A stretch of 60,222 nt of DNA from Rhodospirillales bacterium 70-18 (GTDB lineage: Bacteria; Pseudomonadota; Alphaproteobacteria; Acetobacterales; Acetobacteraceae): assembly GCA_001899585.1 (NCBI GenBank), contig MKWE01000009.1, forward strand, positions 263,668 through 323,889, written 5' to 3'. Made by a program: the position numbers and the translations under genes. This document shows positions 25,572 through 32,812 of this stretch, piece after piece; the stretch's first letter is position 1; each line of letters begins with the position of its first letter. A model generated the notes under the pieces. That model was not told where the DNA came from, did no database searches, and worked only from the letters and a program-made list of their open reading frames with translations.

Positions 25572-28534
25572 TTCTGGGCCGCATAATCCTGGGCCGCATA
25601 ATCCTGGGCCGCTTCATTCGGGGCCGCGCCGCCGCGGCGCTGCTCGCCGTGCTGCTGGTTGTCGTGCCGGGCCTCGGCCCGGCCGGCGCGGCGGAACCGC
25701 CGGCGCAGCCCTTCCTGCGCATCGAGGCGGGCGGGCACACCAGCGCCATCGCCCATCTGGCGGTGGACGAGTCCGGCCGGCTGCTGGCCACCGCCAGCTA
25801 CGACAAGACGGTGCGGCTGTGGTCGCTGCCGGACGGGCGGCAGCGGGCCGTGCTGCGCCCGCCGATCGGCACCTTGCAGGAGGGCGAGCTCTACGCCGTC
25901 GCCGTCAGCCCGGACGGCAGCCGCGTGTTCGCCGCCGGCGCCACCGGCGGGCAGTGGGACGGCACCTTTTCTATCTATGTGTTCGACGCCGAGCACGCGA
26001 CCCTGGTCGGCCGGCTGCCCGGCCTGCCCGCGCCGGTGAACGACCTGGCGGTCTCGGCCGACGGCACCCGCCTCGCCGCCGGGCTGGCGCAGGGCGGGGT
26101 GCGGGTGTGGGACGCCGCCACCGGCAAGCCGATCTTCGAGGACCAGGCCTATGCCGGCGCGGTCCGCTCGATCGCGCTGGACCGCGCGGGCAGGCTGTTC
26201 GCGGCCGCGGCGGACGGCAAGCTGCGCGCCTATGACCCCGCTGGCCGCAAGCTGGCCGAGGCGCCGCCGCCCTCGCACCTGCGCCCCTGGGGCCTGGCGC
26301 TGTCGCCCGACGGCGACCTGCTGGCGGTGACCAGCGAGACCGCCGGGCGGGACGGCAAGCTGCGGGTGGACGTGGTCTCCGCCCGCACCCTGGCGCCGGT
26401 GTTCACGCCCGACACCAGCGGGTTGCGCGGCGAGGGGCTGCTGGCGGTGGCCTGGGCCGGCGACGCCAAGGGCGGGGTGCAACTGCTGGCCGGGGGCTAT
26501 GCCCACGCCGCCGGGGGCTACGTGATCCGCCGCTGGAGCGATTTCGGCCTGGGCGGCTACACCGACCTGCCAGCCGCGCACGACACCATCCGCCACATCC
26601 TGCCGCTGCCCGGCGGCGGCGCGGCCTTCGCCGCCGAGGACCCGGGCTGGGGCCGCATCGGCCCGGATGGCCGGCTGCTGCGCCGCCCCACCCCGCCGCT
26701 GGCCGATCTGCGCCCCTCGCGCGAGCAGCGGCTGGCGGTTTCGCCGGATGGCACCACGATCGAGTTCGCCACCGATGCCGGCCTGCAGCATTTCGAGGTG
26801 AAGGCGCGAACCCTGGCGGCGGCGAATGCCCCCGCCGCCGGGCTGACCGCCGCGCGCACCGAGGCGCCGGGCCTGGCGCTGGCCGGCTGGCGCGATAGCA
26901 GCGCGCCGCGGCTGAACGGCCGGGCGCTGGCGATGGATGCCGGCGAAATCGCCCGCAGCGCCGCCGTGCTGCCCGACAATTCCGGCGTGCTGCTGGGCAC
27001 CGACACGCATCTGCGCCTGTACGGGCGCGACGGCCGCCAGACCGGCGCGGTGGACACCCCGGCCGCCGCCTGGGCGGTGACGGTCGCGGCCGGCGGCCAT
27101 GTGGCGGTGGCGGCCCTGCTGGATGGCTCGCTGCGCTGGTACGGGCTGGATGGCGGATTGCAGGAGCGCGCGGCCCTGTTCGCTCCCGCCGACGGCATCC
27201 GGTGGGTGCTGTTCACCCCCGAGGGCTTCTTCGACCACGCCGACCGGGGCGGCAACGAGCTGGTGGGCGTGCACCTCAACCGGGCGCGCAACCAGCAGCC
27301 GGAATGGGTCAGCTTCAGCCAGGCCTATCGCGTGCTGTACGCCCCCGCCGTGGTGCGCGCCCGGCTGACCGGCGACGCGGCGCCGGCCCAGGCGCGGCTG
27401 GCCGAGCTGGGCGACATCCGCGCCCGCCTGGCGCGCCAGCCGCTGGTGGAGGTGAAGGACGCCTGCCTGCCGCAGCCCGACCTTACCTGCCGGCTGCTGG
27501 ACGTGAGGCCCGGCGAGAAGCTGGCGCTGCCGGCCGGCGCCACCAGCGTGCGGCTGACCGCGGTGGTGACCGAGCGCGGCATGCCGGCCGGCCCGCTCGA
27601 CCTGTTCGTGAACGACCGCAATGTCGGGCGCGGCACCGCGCCCTCCGGCGGCGGGCCGGTGATCGTGGATGCGCCGCTGGACCCGGGTGACAACACCGTG
27701 CAGTTCCGGCTGTACGACCAGGGTGGCGCCATCTTCAGCCAGGCGGCGCCGCTGCTGCTGACCCGCACCGGGGCGGCCGACCCGGCCGGGCGCGGGCGGC
27801 TGTTCGTGCTGGCGATCGGGGTGGACCACTATGCCAACCCCAGCCTGACCCTGCGCTTCGCCGTGGCCGACGCGCGCAGCTTCACCGCCGACATCCGGCG
27901 CGCCGCCGCGCCGCTGTACAGCTCCGTGGAGATCACCGAGTTGCTCGATGCCCAGGCGACCAAGGCCGGCATCATGGCGGCGTTCGACCGGCTGTCGCGG
28001 CAGGTGCGGCCGAGCGACACCTTCCTGTTCTACGTCGCCACCCATGGCGTGCTGGACGAGGAGACCAACCGCTTCCTGCTGGTGCCGCAGGACATGTCCG
28101 ACGTGTCGTCGTGGCAGGCGATGGCGCGCCAGTCGATCGACGAGGGCACGCTGGTCGGCGCGCTGTCGCGCATCGAGGCGCGCGACGCGCTGCTGTTCCT
28201 GGACACCTGCCATGCCGGCCAGGTGACCGCCGACAACCTCGCCAATGTCGGCCACGAGACCGGCCGCTACCTGCTCGCCGCCAGCAGCTCGGTGCAGGAG
28301 GCGCTGGACAGCTACGACAACCGCAACGGCGTGTTCGTCTACGCCATACGCGAGGCGCTGGCCGGCCGCGCCGGCGAGGACGCCGACGGCAACCTGGGGG
28401 CGCTGACCCTGGGCGAATACGTCTCGCGCCGGGTGGGCCAACTTGCGCGCCAGAAGCACCACGACCAGGACGCGGTGTTCCGCACCGCGCAGCAGCAGCT
28501 CCGCTCCTTCCCGGTGGCCCGCGTCGCCCGCTGA
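25568..28534 (+). CDS. Exported WD40-repeat caspase-family protein (orthocaspase-like)
   Basis: The 988-residue protein has an N-terminal signal sequence (AAAALLAVLLVVVPGLG, ending AGA-AE), then WD40/propeller repeats from residue about 55 to 570 (for example TASYDKTVRLWSLPDG and GGVRVWDAATGKPIF). A beta-rich linker follows, then a C-terminal peptidase C14 caspase domain from about residue 740. The catalytic His826 (VATHGVLDE) and Cys881 (LFLDTCHAGQ) are both present, so it should be active, with Arg/Lys or caspase-like specificity undetermined. The only plausible start is TTG overlapping the upstream stop, inside a 15-bp tandem repeat. A propeller sensor joined to a protease in the periplasm suggests controlled proteolysis of envelope proteins. 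Confidence 0.85.
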   Translation: MILGRIILGRIILGRFIRGRAAAALLAVLLVVVPGLGPAGAAEPPAQPFLRIEAGGHTSAIAHLAVDESGRLLATASYDKTVRLWSLPDGRQRAVLRPPIGTLQEGELYAVAVSPDGSRVFAAGATGGQWDGTFSIYVFDAEHATLVGRLPGLPAPVNDLAVSADGTRLAAGLAQGGVRVWDAATGKPIFEDQAYAGAVRSIALDRAGRLFAAAADGKLRAYDPAGRKLAEAPPPSHLRPWGLALSPDGDLLAVTSETAGRDGKLRVDVVSARTLAPVFTPDTSGLRGEGLLAVAWAGDAKGGVQLLAGGYAHAAGGYVIRRWSDFGLGGYTDLPAAHDTIRHILPLPGGGAAFAAEDPGWGRIGPDGRLLRRPTPPLADLRPSREQRLAVSPDGTTIEFATDAGLQHFEVKARTLAAANAPAAGLTAARTEAPGLALAGWRDSSAPRLNGRALAMDAGEIARSAAVLPDNSGVLLGTDTHLRLYGRDGRQTGAVDTPAAAWAVTVAAGGHVAVAALLDGSLRWYGLDGGLQERAALFAPADGIRWVLFTPEGFFDHADRGGNELVGVHLNRARNQQPEWVSFSQAYRVLYAPAVVRARLTGDAAPAQARLAELGDIRARLARQPLVEVKDACLPQPDLTCRLLDVRPGEKLALPAGATSVRLTAVVTERGMPAGPLDLFVNDRNVGRGTAPSGGGPVIVDAPLDPGDNTVQFRLYDQGGAIFSQAAPLLLTRTGAADPAGRGRLFVLAIGVDHYANPSLTLRFAVADARSFTADIRRAAAPLYSSVEITELLDAQATKAGIMAAFDRLSRQVRPSDTFLFYVATHGVLDEETNRFLLVPQDMSDVSSWQAMARQSIDEGTLVGALSRIEARDALLFLDTCHAGQVTADNLANVGHETGRYLLAASSSVQEALDSYDNRNGVFVYAIREALAGRAGEDADGNLGALTLGEYVSRRVGQLARQKHHDQDAVFRTAQQQLRSFPVARVAR
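25571..25627 (+). repeat. 15-bp tandem repeat at the start of the caspase gene
   Basis: Units at 25571-25585, 25586-25600 and 25601-25615 are nearly identical (ATCCTGGGCCGCATA), followed by a degenerate fourth. They encode ILGRI, ILGRI, ILGRF and IRGR, the basic start of the signal peptide. Copy-number changes would keep the frame. Confidence 0.85.
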
Positions 28535-28629
28535 GGGGGCGGGCGGGCCATACGCTCCACCCCGGGGCCAGCTGGCATCTCGGCTTGAGATCTCACCCCG
28601 ATCTGGCTTTTGAAAACGGAGGTTCTCCA

Positions 28630-29046
28630 ATGGCTGATGCCCGATGCAGTTGCGGCGCTCTCACACTGACGCTTCCGGGGCCATCAAAATTGGTTATTGC
28701 CTGCCACTGTCTCGACTGCCAGCGGAGAACCGGCGCGCCATTTGGCGTAGGCGCCTTTTATCCGGTCGACGCCGTCGCCATTTCCGGACCTTCGAAGGAG
28801 TTCACCCGCGAGGCGGCAAGCGGCGGGAAGGTCCATACCTATTTCTGTCCAGACTGCGGGTCCTCGGTTTATTGGAAGGCCGACAATGTGCCGTCGATGG
28901 TCGGTGTTGCGGTCGGCGCGCTGGCGGACCCGCAATACGCCGCCCCCGTCCGATCGATATTTGAGCGGTCGAAGCATGCCTGGGTTCGCATTGATGGTGC
29001 CGTCCAGCACTTCCTGCAAAGCAGTCTGGCGAAAAATCCAGGCTGA
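28630..29046 (+). CDS. GFA/CENP-V-family zinc protein
   Basis: The 138-residue protein has the zinc ligands of the glutathione-dependent formaldehyde-activating (GFA) fold: C-S-C-G at residue 6, C-H-C-L-D-C near residue 27, and C-P-D-C-G near residue 76. The family includes formaldehyde-glutathione adduct enzymes, but many members have unknown thiol-adduct substrates. GGAG before the ATG supports the start. The gene has visibly lower GC and different codon use than its neighbours, suggesting a separate origin. It lies 95 bp after the caspase gene. Confidence 0.9.
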   Translation: MADARCSCGALTLTLPGPSKLVIACHCLDCQRRTGAPFGVGAFYPVDAVAISGPSKEFTREAASGGKVHTYFCPDCGSSVYWKADNVPSMVGVAVGALADPQYAAPVRSIFERSKHAWVRIDGAVQHFLQSSLAKNPG

Positions 29047-29087
29047 GACACCGCCGGGGGCTCGGGTGCGTGAACGGCTCGGGGTGC

Positions 29088-29149
29088 TTGACACGGCGTT
29101 GCGGGGCCACTTAACCTTAGAGCTAAATAACCGTGAGGTTTAGCCCCCC
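29088..29149 (+). promoter_or_regulatory. Promoter and inverted repeat before the ArsR-SRPBCC pair
   Basis: A perfect TTGACA (29088-29093) is followed after 17-18 bp by a weak -10 (TAACCT region). CTTAACCTT (about 29110-29118) and GAGGTTTAG (about 29135-29143) form an imperfect inverted repeat that could be the operator of the ArsR-type gene. Confidence 0.4.
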
Positions 29150-29500
29150 GTGCCGCCGGACAGCCTTGCCGCCACCTTCGCCGCCATCGCCGACCCGACG
29201 CGACGCGCCATTCTCGCCCGGCTGGCGAGCGGCGAGGTGTCGGTCACCGAACTGGCCCGGCCGTTCGACATGAGCCTTCCGGCGGTGTCCAAGCACCTGA
29301 AGGTGTTGGAGCGGGCCGGACTGGTGGTGCGCGGACGGGATGCGCAGTGGCGGCCCTGCCGGCTGGATGCCGCGCCGTTGCAGGCCGCGGCGGCGTGGCT
29401 GGAGGGGTATCGGAGCTTCTGGGAGCAGAGCCTGGATCGGCTGGAGACGCATCTGCGCGACCTGCAGGAGACGGAGGCGCCGCATGGCCCCCGCACCTGA
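29150..29500 (+). CDS. ArsR-family regulator without metal-site cysteines
   Basis: The 116-residue winged-helix protein starts with GTG at 29150. FAAIADPTRRAILARLASG and the recognition helix MSLPAVSKHLKVLERAGLV are standard ArsR features. There is no C-x-C metal site; only one Cys lies near the C-terminus. This subtype is commonly paired with SRPBCC/AHSA1 genes, as here, where the reading frames overlap by 17 nt. It probably represses the pair through the inverted repeat upstream. Confidence 0.87.
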   Translation: MPPDSLAATFAAIADPTRRAILARLASGEVSVTELARPFDMSLPAVSKHLKVLERAGLVVRGRDAQWRPCRLDAAPLQAAAAWLEGYRSFWEQSLDRLETHLRDLQETEAPHGPRT

Positions 29501-29945
29501 TCTCGCCGCGCCGCCCGAACTGGTGCTGACTCGCGTGATCGCGGCACCGCGCGCGCTGGTGTTCCGCGCCTGGACGGATGCCGCCCACGCCGCCCGCTGG
29601 TGGGGGCCGCAGGGCTTCACCACGCTTTCCTGCGCGATCGATGCCCGCCCGGGCGGGCGGTTCCGCGTCGGCATGCGCTCGCCCGCCGGCACCAGCCACT
29701 GGAAGCAGGGCACCTACCGCGAGGTGGTGGCGCCGGAGCGGCTGGTGTTCACCTATGCCTGGGAGGACGCGGCCGGCCGGCCCGGCCACCAGATGCTGGT
29801 CACCATCACCTTCGCCGAGCAGGACGGCCGGACGCGGCTGACCCTGCGCCAGACCGGGTTCGAGAGCGTGGAGTCCCGCGACGCGCACCAGGGCGGCTGG
29901 ACAAGCTGCCTGGCGCGCTTCGCGGCCGATCTCGCGCCGGCCTGA
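29484..29945 (+). CDS. SRPBCC (AHSA1-like) domain protein
   Basis: The 153-residue protein is a START/Bet v1-type lipid- or ligand-binding fold of the AHSA1 group. It has ELVLTRVIAAPRALVFRAWTD, RWWGPQGFTT near residue 38, and the C-terminal GGWTSCLARFAADL helix. The family often acts as small-molecule-binding or stress proteins. It is translationally coupled to the ArsR gene (17-nt overlap). The ATG at 29484 is chosen because it starts just before the conserved first strand. Confidence 0.87.
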   Translation: MAPAPDLAAPPELVLTRVIAAPRALVFRAWTDAAHAARWWGPQGFTTLSCAIDARPGGRFRVGMRSPAGTSHWKQGTYREVVAPERLVFTYAWEDAAGRPGHQMLVTITFAEQDGRTRLTLRQTGFESVESRDAHQGGWTSCLARFAADLAPA

Positions 29946-29992
29946 GCGCCGCGCGTGGCTGCAACCGAGTCCGCACCAGGGAGGAATGCACG

Positions 29993-31075
29993 ATGACCCG
30001 GAAGATCCTGATCCTGCTCGGCACCAAGAAGGGTGCCTTCATCGCCCAGAGCGATCCGGCGCGCCAGGCGTGGGAGCTGCGCGGCCCGTTCTGCGAGACC
30101 TGGCCGATGAACCATGTGACGGCCGACCCGGCCACCGGCACGCTGTATGGCGGCGGCGGCAACGAGTGGTTCGGCCCGGCGGTGTGGAAATCCACCGATC
30201 TCGGCGCGAGTTGGACGCATTCCAGCGAGGGGCTGGCCTATCCGCAAGGCCAGGACCCGGTGCGCTCGGTGTGGAGCCTGGCGGCCGGGCAGGGCAGCCT
30301 GTATGCGGGCGTGCAGCCGGCCGGGCTGTTCCGCAGCGACGATGGCGGCGAGTCGTGGCGGCATCTCGACGGGCTGCAGCGCCATCCGACACGGCCGCAC
30401 TGGCAGCCGGGCGGGGCCGGGCTGATCCTGCATTCGCTGGTGCTGCACCCGGACGACGCGCGGCAGATCTGGGTGGGCATCTCCGCCGCCGGCGTGTTCC
30501 ATACCGCCGATGGCGGCGAGACCTGGGAGCCGCGCAACCAGGGCACCCGCGCCGATTTCATGCCGGCCGGCCAGAACTACCCCGCGTTCGGCCAGTGCGT
30601 GCATTGCGTGGTGATGGCGCCCGGCGGGTCGGGTCGGTTGTACCAGCAGAACCATTGCGGCATGTATCGCAGCGACGACGGCGGCCGCAGCTGGGACAGC
30701 ATCGAGGCCGGGCTGCCCTCCAGCTTCGGCTTTCCCGCCGCCGCCCATCCGCGTGACCCGGCGACGCTGTATCTGCTGCCGCTGAACGGCGACGTGGCCG
30801 GCCGCTACGTGCCCGACGGCAAGGCCGCCGTCTGGCGCACCCGCGACGGCGGCGCCAGCTGGCAGGCGCTGCGCCAGGGCCTACCGCAGAGCCAGGTGTT
30901 CTTCGGCGTGCTGCGGCAGGCGATGGCGACCGACCGGCTGGACCCGGCCGGGGTGTATTTCGGCACCAGCACCGGCTCGCTGTTCGCGAGCGCCGATGAG
31001 GGCGAGCACTGGGCCGCGATCGCCGAGCACCTGCCGCCGATCCTGTCGGTGGAGACGCTGGTGGTGGACGGCTAG
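29993..31075 (+). CDS. BNR/Asp-box repeat protein (sialidase-like propeller)
   Basis: The 360-residue protein is a beta-propeller of Asp-box repeats. S-x-D-x-G-x-[TS]-W motifs occur as SDDGGESW, TADGGETW, SDDGGRSW and TRDGGASW at roughly regular spacing. There is no signal peptide. The N-terminus KILILLGTKKGAFI is typical of a family annotated as exo-alpha-sialidase-like or WD40/YVTN/BNR repeat proteins. True sialidase active-site residues are not recognised, so enzymatic activity is doubtful. A GGGAGGAA ribosome site lies upstream. It is followed by the 102-bp repeat and a MoaD/ThiS-like gene, a pairing I recall from other genomes. Confidence 0.8.
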   Translation: MTRKILILLGTKKGAFIAQSDPARQAWELRGPFCETWPMNHVTADPATGTLYGGGGNEWFGPAVWKSTDLGASWTHSSEGLAYPQGQDPVRSVWSLAAGQGSLYAGVQPAGLFRSDDGGESWRHLDGLQRHPTRPHWQPGGAGLILHSLVLHPDDARQIWVGISAAGVFHTADGGETWEPRNQGTRADFMPAGQNYPAFGQCVHCVVMAPGGSGRLYQQNHCGMYRSDDGGRSWDSIEAGLPSSFGFPAAAHPRDPATLYLLPLNGDVAGRYVPDGKAAVWRTRDGGASWQALRQGLPQSQVFFGVLRQAMATDRLDPAGVYFGTSTGSLFASADEGEHWAAIAEHLPPILSVETLVVDG

Positions 31076-31174
31076 TGCGCTGACCCATTTGGAGGATTCA
31101 GCATGAGTCAGCGCACTGGCTTGATTTGGTGGGCCGATTCAGCCAACGGGCTGAAGTGCCCGGTGGCATCGGAC
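31073..31174 (+). repeat. 102-bp two-hairpin repeat with short ORF, copy 1
   Basis: The unit begins at the TAG stop of the BNR gene and ends at GGCATCGGAC. AGTGCGCTGAC (31074-31084) and GTCAGCGCACT (about 31107-31117) form a perfect 11-bp stem. CCGAT...ATCGG encloses a second hairpin. By hand count it is about 85% identical, without gaps, to the minus-strand unit at 37607-37708. It carries GGAGG, an ATG at 31103 and most of a 25-codon ORF. Confidence 0.85.
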
Positions 31175-31180
31175 TACTAG
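31103..31180 (+). CDS. 25-residue leader ORF inside the 102-bp repeat
   Basis: The ORF begins MSQRTGLIWWAD, ends TAG at 31178-31180, and has GGAGG at the ideal 7-nt spacing (31091-31095). Its stop is 3 nt before the ATG of the MoaD/ThiS-like gene and in the same frame. The other repeat copy has the same arrangement. Codon differences between the copies are mostly non-synonymous, so the peptide sequence itself may not matter. Translation of this ORF could serve to couple the downstream gene. Confidence 0.4.
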   Translation: MSQRTGLIWWADSANGLKCPVASDY

Positions 31181-31183
31181 ACG

Positions 31184-31468
31184 ATGGGCATGACCGATCC
31201 GCCCCTGGTGGTGGTCACGCTGCCGCCGGTGCTGATGCGCCTGTTCCCGGGCGCCGAGGCGGATGTGACCCTGCCTGCCGGAACCGTCGCCGAGGCGCTC
31301 GACGCGCTCGACGCGCGTTGGCCGGGCATGCGCGACCGCATCTGCGACTCGCGGCCGGCGATCCGGCAGCACATCAACGTGTTCGTCGAGGGGGAGCGGG
31401 CCAGCCTGCAGACGCGGCTGCGGCCCGGCGCCAGCGTGTTCATCATCACCGCCATCAGCGGCGGCTGA
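31184..31468 (+). CDS. MoaD/ThiS-family ubiquitin-like protein
   Basis: The 94-residue protein has a beta-grasp fold pattern and ends in the Gly-Gly tail (ITAISGG) that MoaD and ThiS need for adenylation and thiocarboxylation. VTLPAGTVAEALDAL, FVEGE and LRPGASVFII match the family. No moaE, thiF-type or molybdopterin gene is nearby. The partner is the BNR-repeat gene, so this is likely a specialised sulfur carrier or conjugation protein rather than the molybdopterin MoaD. It converges with rsmD at 7 bp. Confidence 0.82.
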   Translation: MGMTDPPLVVVTLPPVLMRLFPGAEADVTLPAGTVAEALDALDARWPGMRDRICDSRPAIRQHINVFVEGERASLQTRLRPGASVFIITAISGG

Positions 31469-31475
31469 CGGCGGA

Positions 31476-32057
31476 TCAGGCCGGCGGGGCCGTCCGCCAG
31501 AAGGTCACCCGGGCGGCGCCGTGCACGCGCTCGGCCAGCAGCTCGCGCAGCACGCCATCGGGGGCCGGGACCGCCTCGTCGCGGCCGGTTTCGGCCACCA
31601 CCAGGGCGCCGGGCGCCAGCCAGGCGGCCGCGTGCAGCGCCGCCAGCGCGGCGGGCACCAGGGCGAGGCCGTAAGGCGGATCGAGGAATATCAGGCCGCA
31701 GGGAAGGTTCGGCGGGTGGGGGGGCGGCGGGCGGGTGGCGTCGGCGGCCAGCACGGTGCAGCGCGCCTCGGCGCGGCAGGCGGCGATGTTGGCGCGCAGG
31801 GTGGCCAGGGCGGCGCGGTCGCGCTCGATGAAAACCGCGGTGGCGGCGCCGCGCGACAGCGCCTCCAGCCCCAGCGCGCCGGTGCCGGCGAAGGCGTCCA
31901 GCACGGCCGCGCCCTCGATCGCCTCGCGGCCGGCCCAGGGGGCGTGCAGCAGCATGTCGAACACCGCCTGGCGCATCCGGTCGGCGGTGGGGCGGGTGGC
32001 CGCGCCGGCGGGGGCGGCCAGGCTGCGCCCGCGCCACGCGCCGGCGACGATGCGCAC
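31476..32057 (-). CDS. rsmD: 16S rRNA (guanine966-N2)-methyltransferase RsmD
   Basis: The 193-residue SAM-dependent methyltransferase starts with GTG (RIVAGAWRGRSL, the usual RsmD N-terminus). It has the SAM motif VLDAFAGTGALGLEALSRG near residue 50 and the catalytic DPPY in FLDPPYGLAL near residue 125. It methylates G966 of 16S rRNA during 30S assembly. It lies 5 bp downstream of the pseudouridine synthase gene, the common rluB-rsmD arrangement. The longer upstream frame overlaps that gene and was not used. Confidence 0.93.
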   Translation of the reverse strand: MRIVAGAWRGRSLAAPAGAATRPTADRMRQAVFDMLLHAPWAGREAIEGAAVLDAFAGTGALGLEALSRGAATAVFIERDRAALATLRANIAACRAEARCTVLAADATRPPPPHPPNLPCGLIFLDPPYGLALVPAALAALHAAAWLAPGALVVAETGRDEAVPAPDGVLRELLAERVHGAARVTFWRTAPPA

Positions 32058-32062
32058 CCCGC

Positions 32063-32812
32063 CTACGCCTCGGCCGGCAACTGCTCGCGCAGCACCTTGG
32101 CCGGCACCTCGTCGACCATGCCGCGCGGCAGGTGGCCGAGCTGGAACGGGCCGTAGGCGACGCGGATCAGCCGGGTGACGTGGAAGCCCAGATGCTGCAT
32201 CACCCGGCGGATTTCGCGGTTGCGGCCCTCGCGCAGGCTGATGGTCAGCCAGCAATTGTCGCCCTTGCGGCTGTCCAGCCCGGCCTCGATCGAGTCGTAG
32301 CGGACGCCGTCGATGGTGATGCCCTTGGCCAGCGCGGCCAGCGTCGCCGGCTCCACCATGCCGAACACGCGCACCCGGTAGCGGCGGATCCAGCCATTGG
32401 CCGGCAGCTCCAGCCGGCGGGCCAGCGCGCCGTCGTTAGTGAGCAGCAGCAGCCCCTCGCTGTTCAGGTCCAGCCGGCCGACGCTGACCACGCGCGGCAT
32501 GGTGGGGGGCAGGGCCTGGAACACGGTGGGCCGGCCCTCGGGGTCGCGATGGGTGGTCACCAGCCCGTCCGGCTTGTGGTAGCGCCACAGGCGGGTGCGC
32601 TCCGGCGCGTCGATCAGCTTGCCGGCCACCACCACCAAGTCGCCGGGGCTGACAAAGGTGGCGGGGTGGGTGATGACGGCGTTGTTGAGGCGCACCTTGC
32701 CCTCGGCCAGCAGCTTCTCGGCGTCGCGTCGGCTGGCGACGCCGGCGCGGGCCAGCCATTTGGCGATGCGCTCGCCGCGCGGGGGGGCGGCTTCGGCGGG
32801 TTCGTCGCTCAT
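32063..32812 (-). CDS. RsuA/RluB-family rRNA pseudouridine synthase
   Basis: The 249-residue enzyme has an N-terminal S4 RNA-binding domain (RIAKWLARAGVASRRDAEKLL) and the catalytic motif GRLDLNSEGLLLLTNDG, whose first Asp attacks uridine. The C-terminal RNREIRRVMQHLGF motif is characteristic of the RsuA/RluB/E/F family. RluB (U2605 of 23S rRNA) is most likely given the rsmD neighbour, but RsuA cannot be excluded. The start codon overlaps the stop of the amidotransferase gene (ATGA). Confidence 0.92.
   Translation of the reverse strand: MSDEPAEAAPPRGERIAKWLARAGVASRRDAEKLLAEGKVRLNNAVITHPATFVSPGDLVVVAGKLIDAPERTRLWRYHKPDGLVTTHRDPEGRPTVFQALPPTMPRVVSVGRLDLNSEGLLLLTNDGALARRLELPANGWIRRYRVRVFGMVEPATLAALAKGITIDGVRYDSIEAGLDSRKGDNCWLTISLREGRNREIRRVMQHLGFHVTRLIRVAYGPFQLGHLPRGMVDEVPAKVLREQLPAEA

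Noticed and set aside
25379-28630. A minus-strand open frame of 1083 codons opposite the caspase gene
   Set aside because: It mirrors the WD40-caspase gene, has no recognisable motif, and is rich in His/Gln/Arg as expected from antisense of GC-rich codons.
31103-31180. Conserved functional peptide encoded by the repeat
   Set aside because: Differences between the two copies fall mainly at amino-acid-changing positions while RNA pairing is kept, so conservation of the peptide itself is not supported; only its position is.
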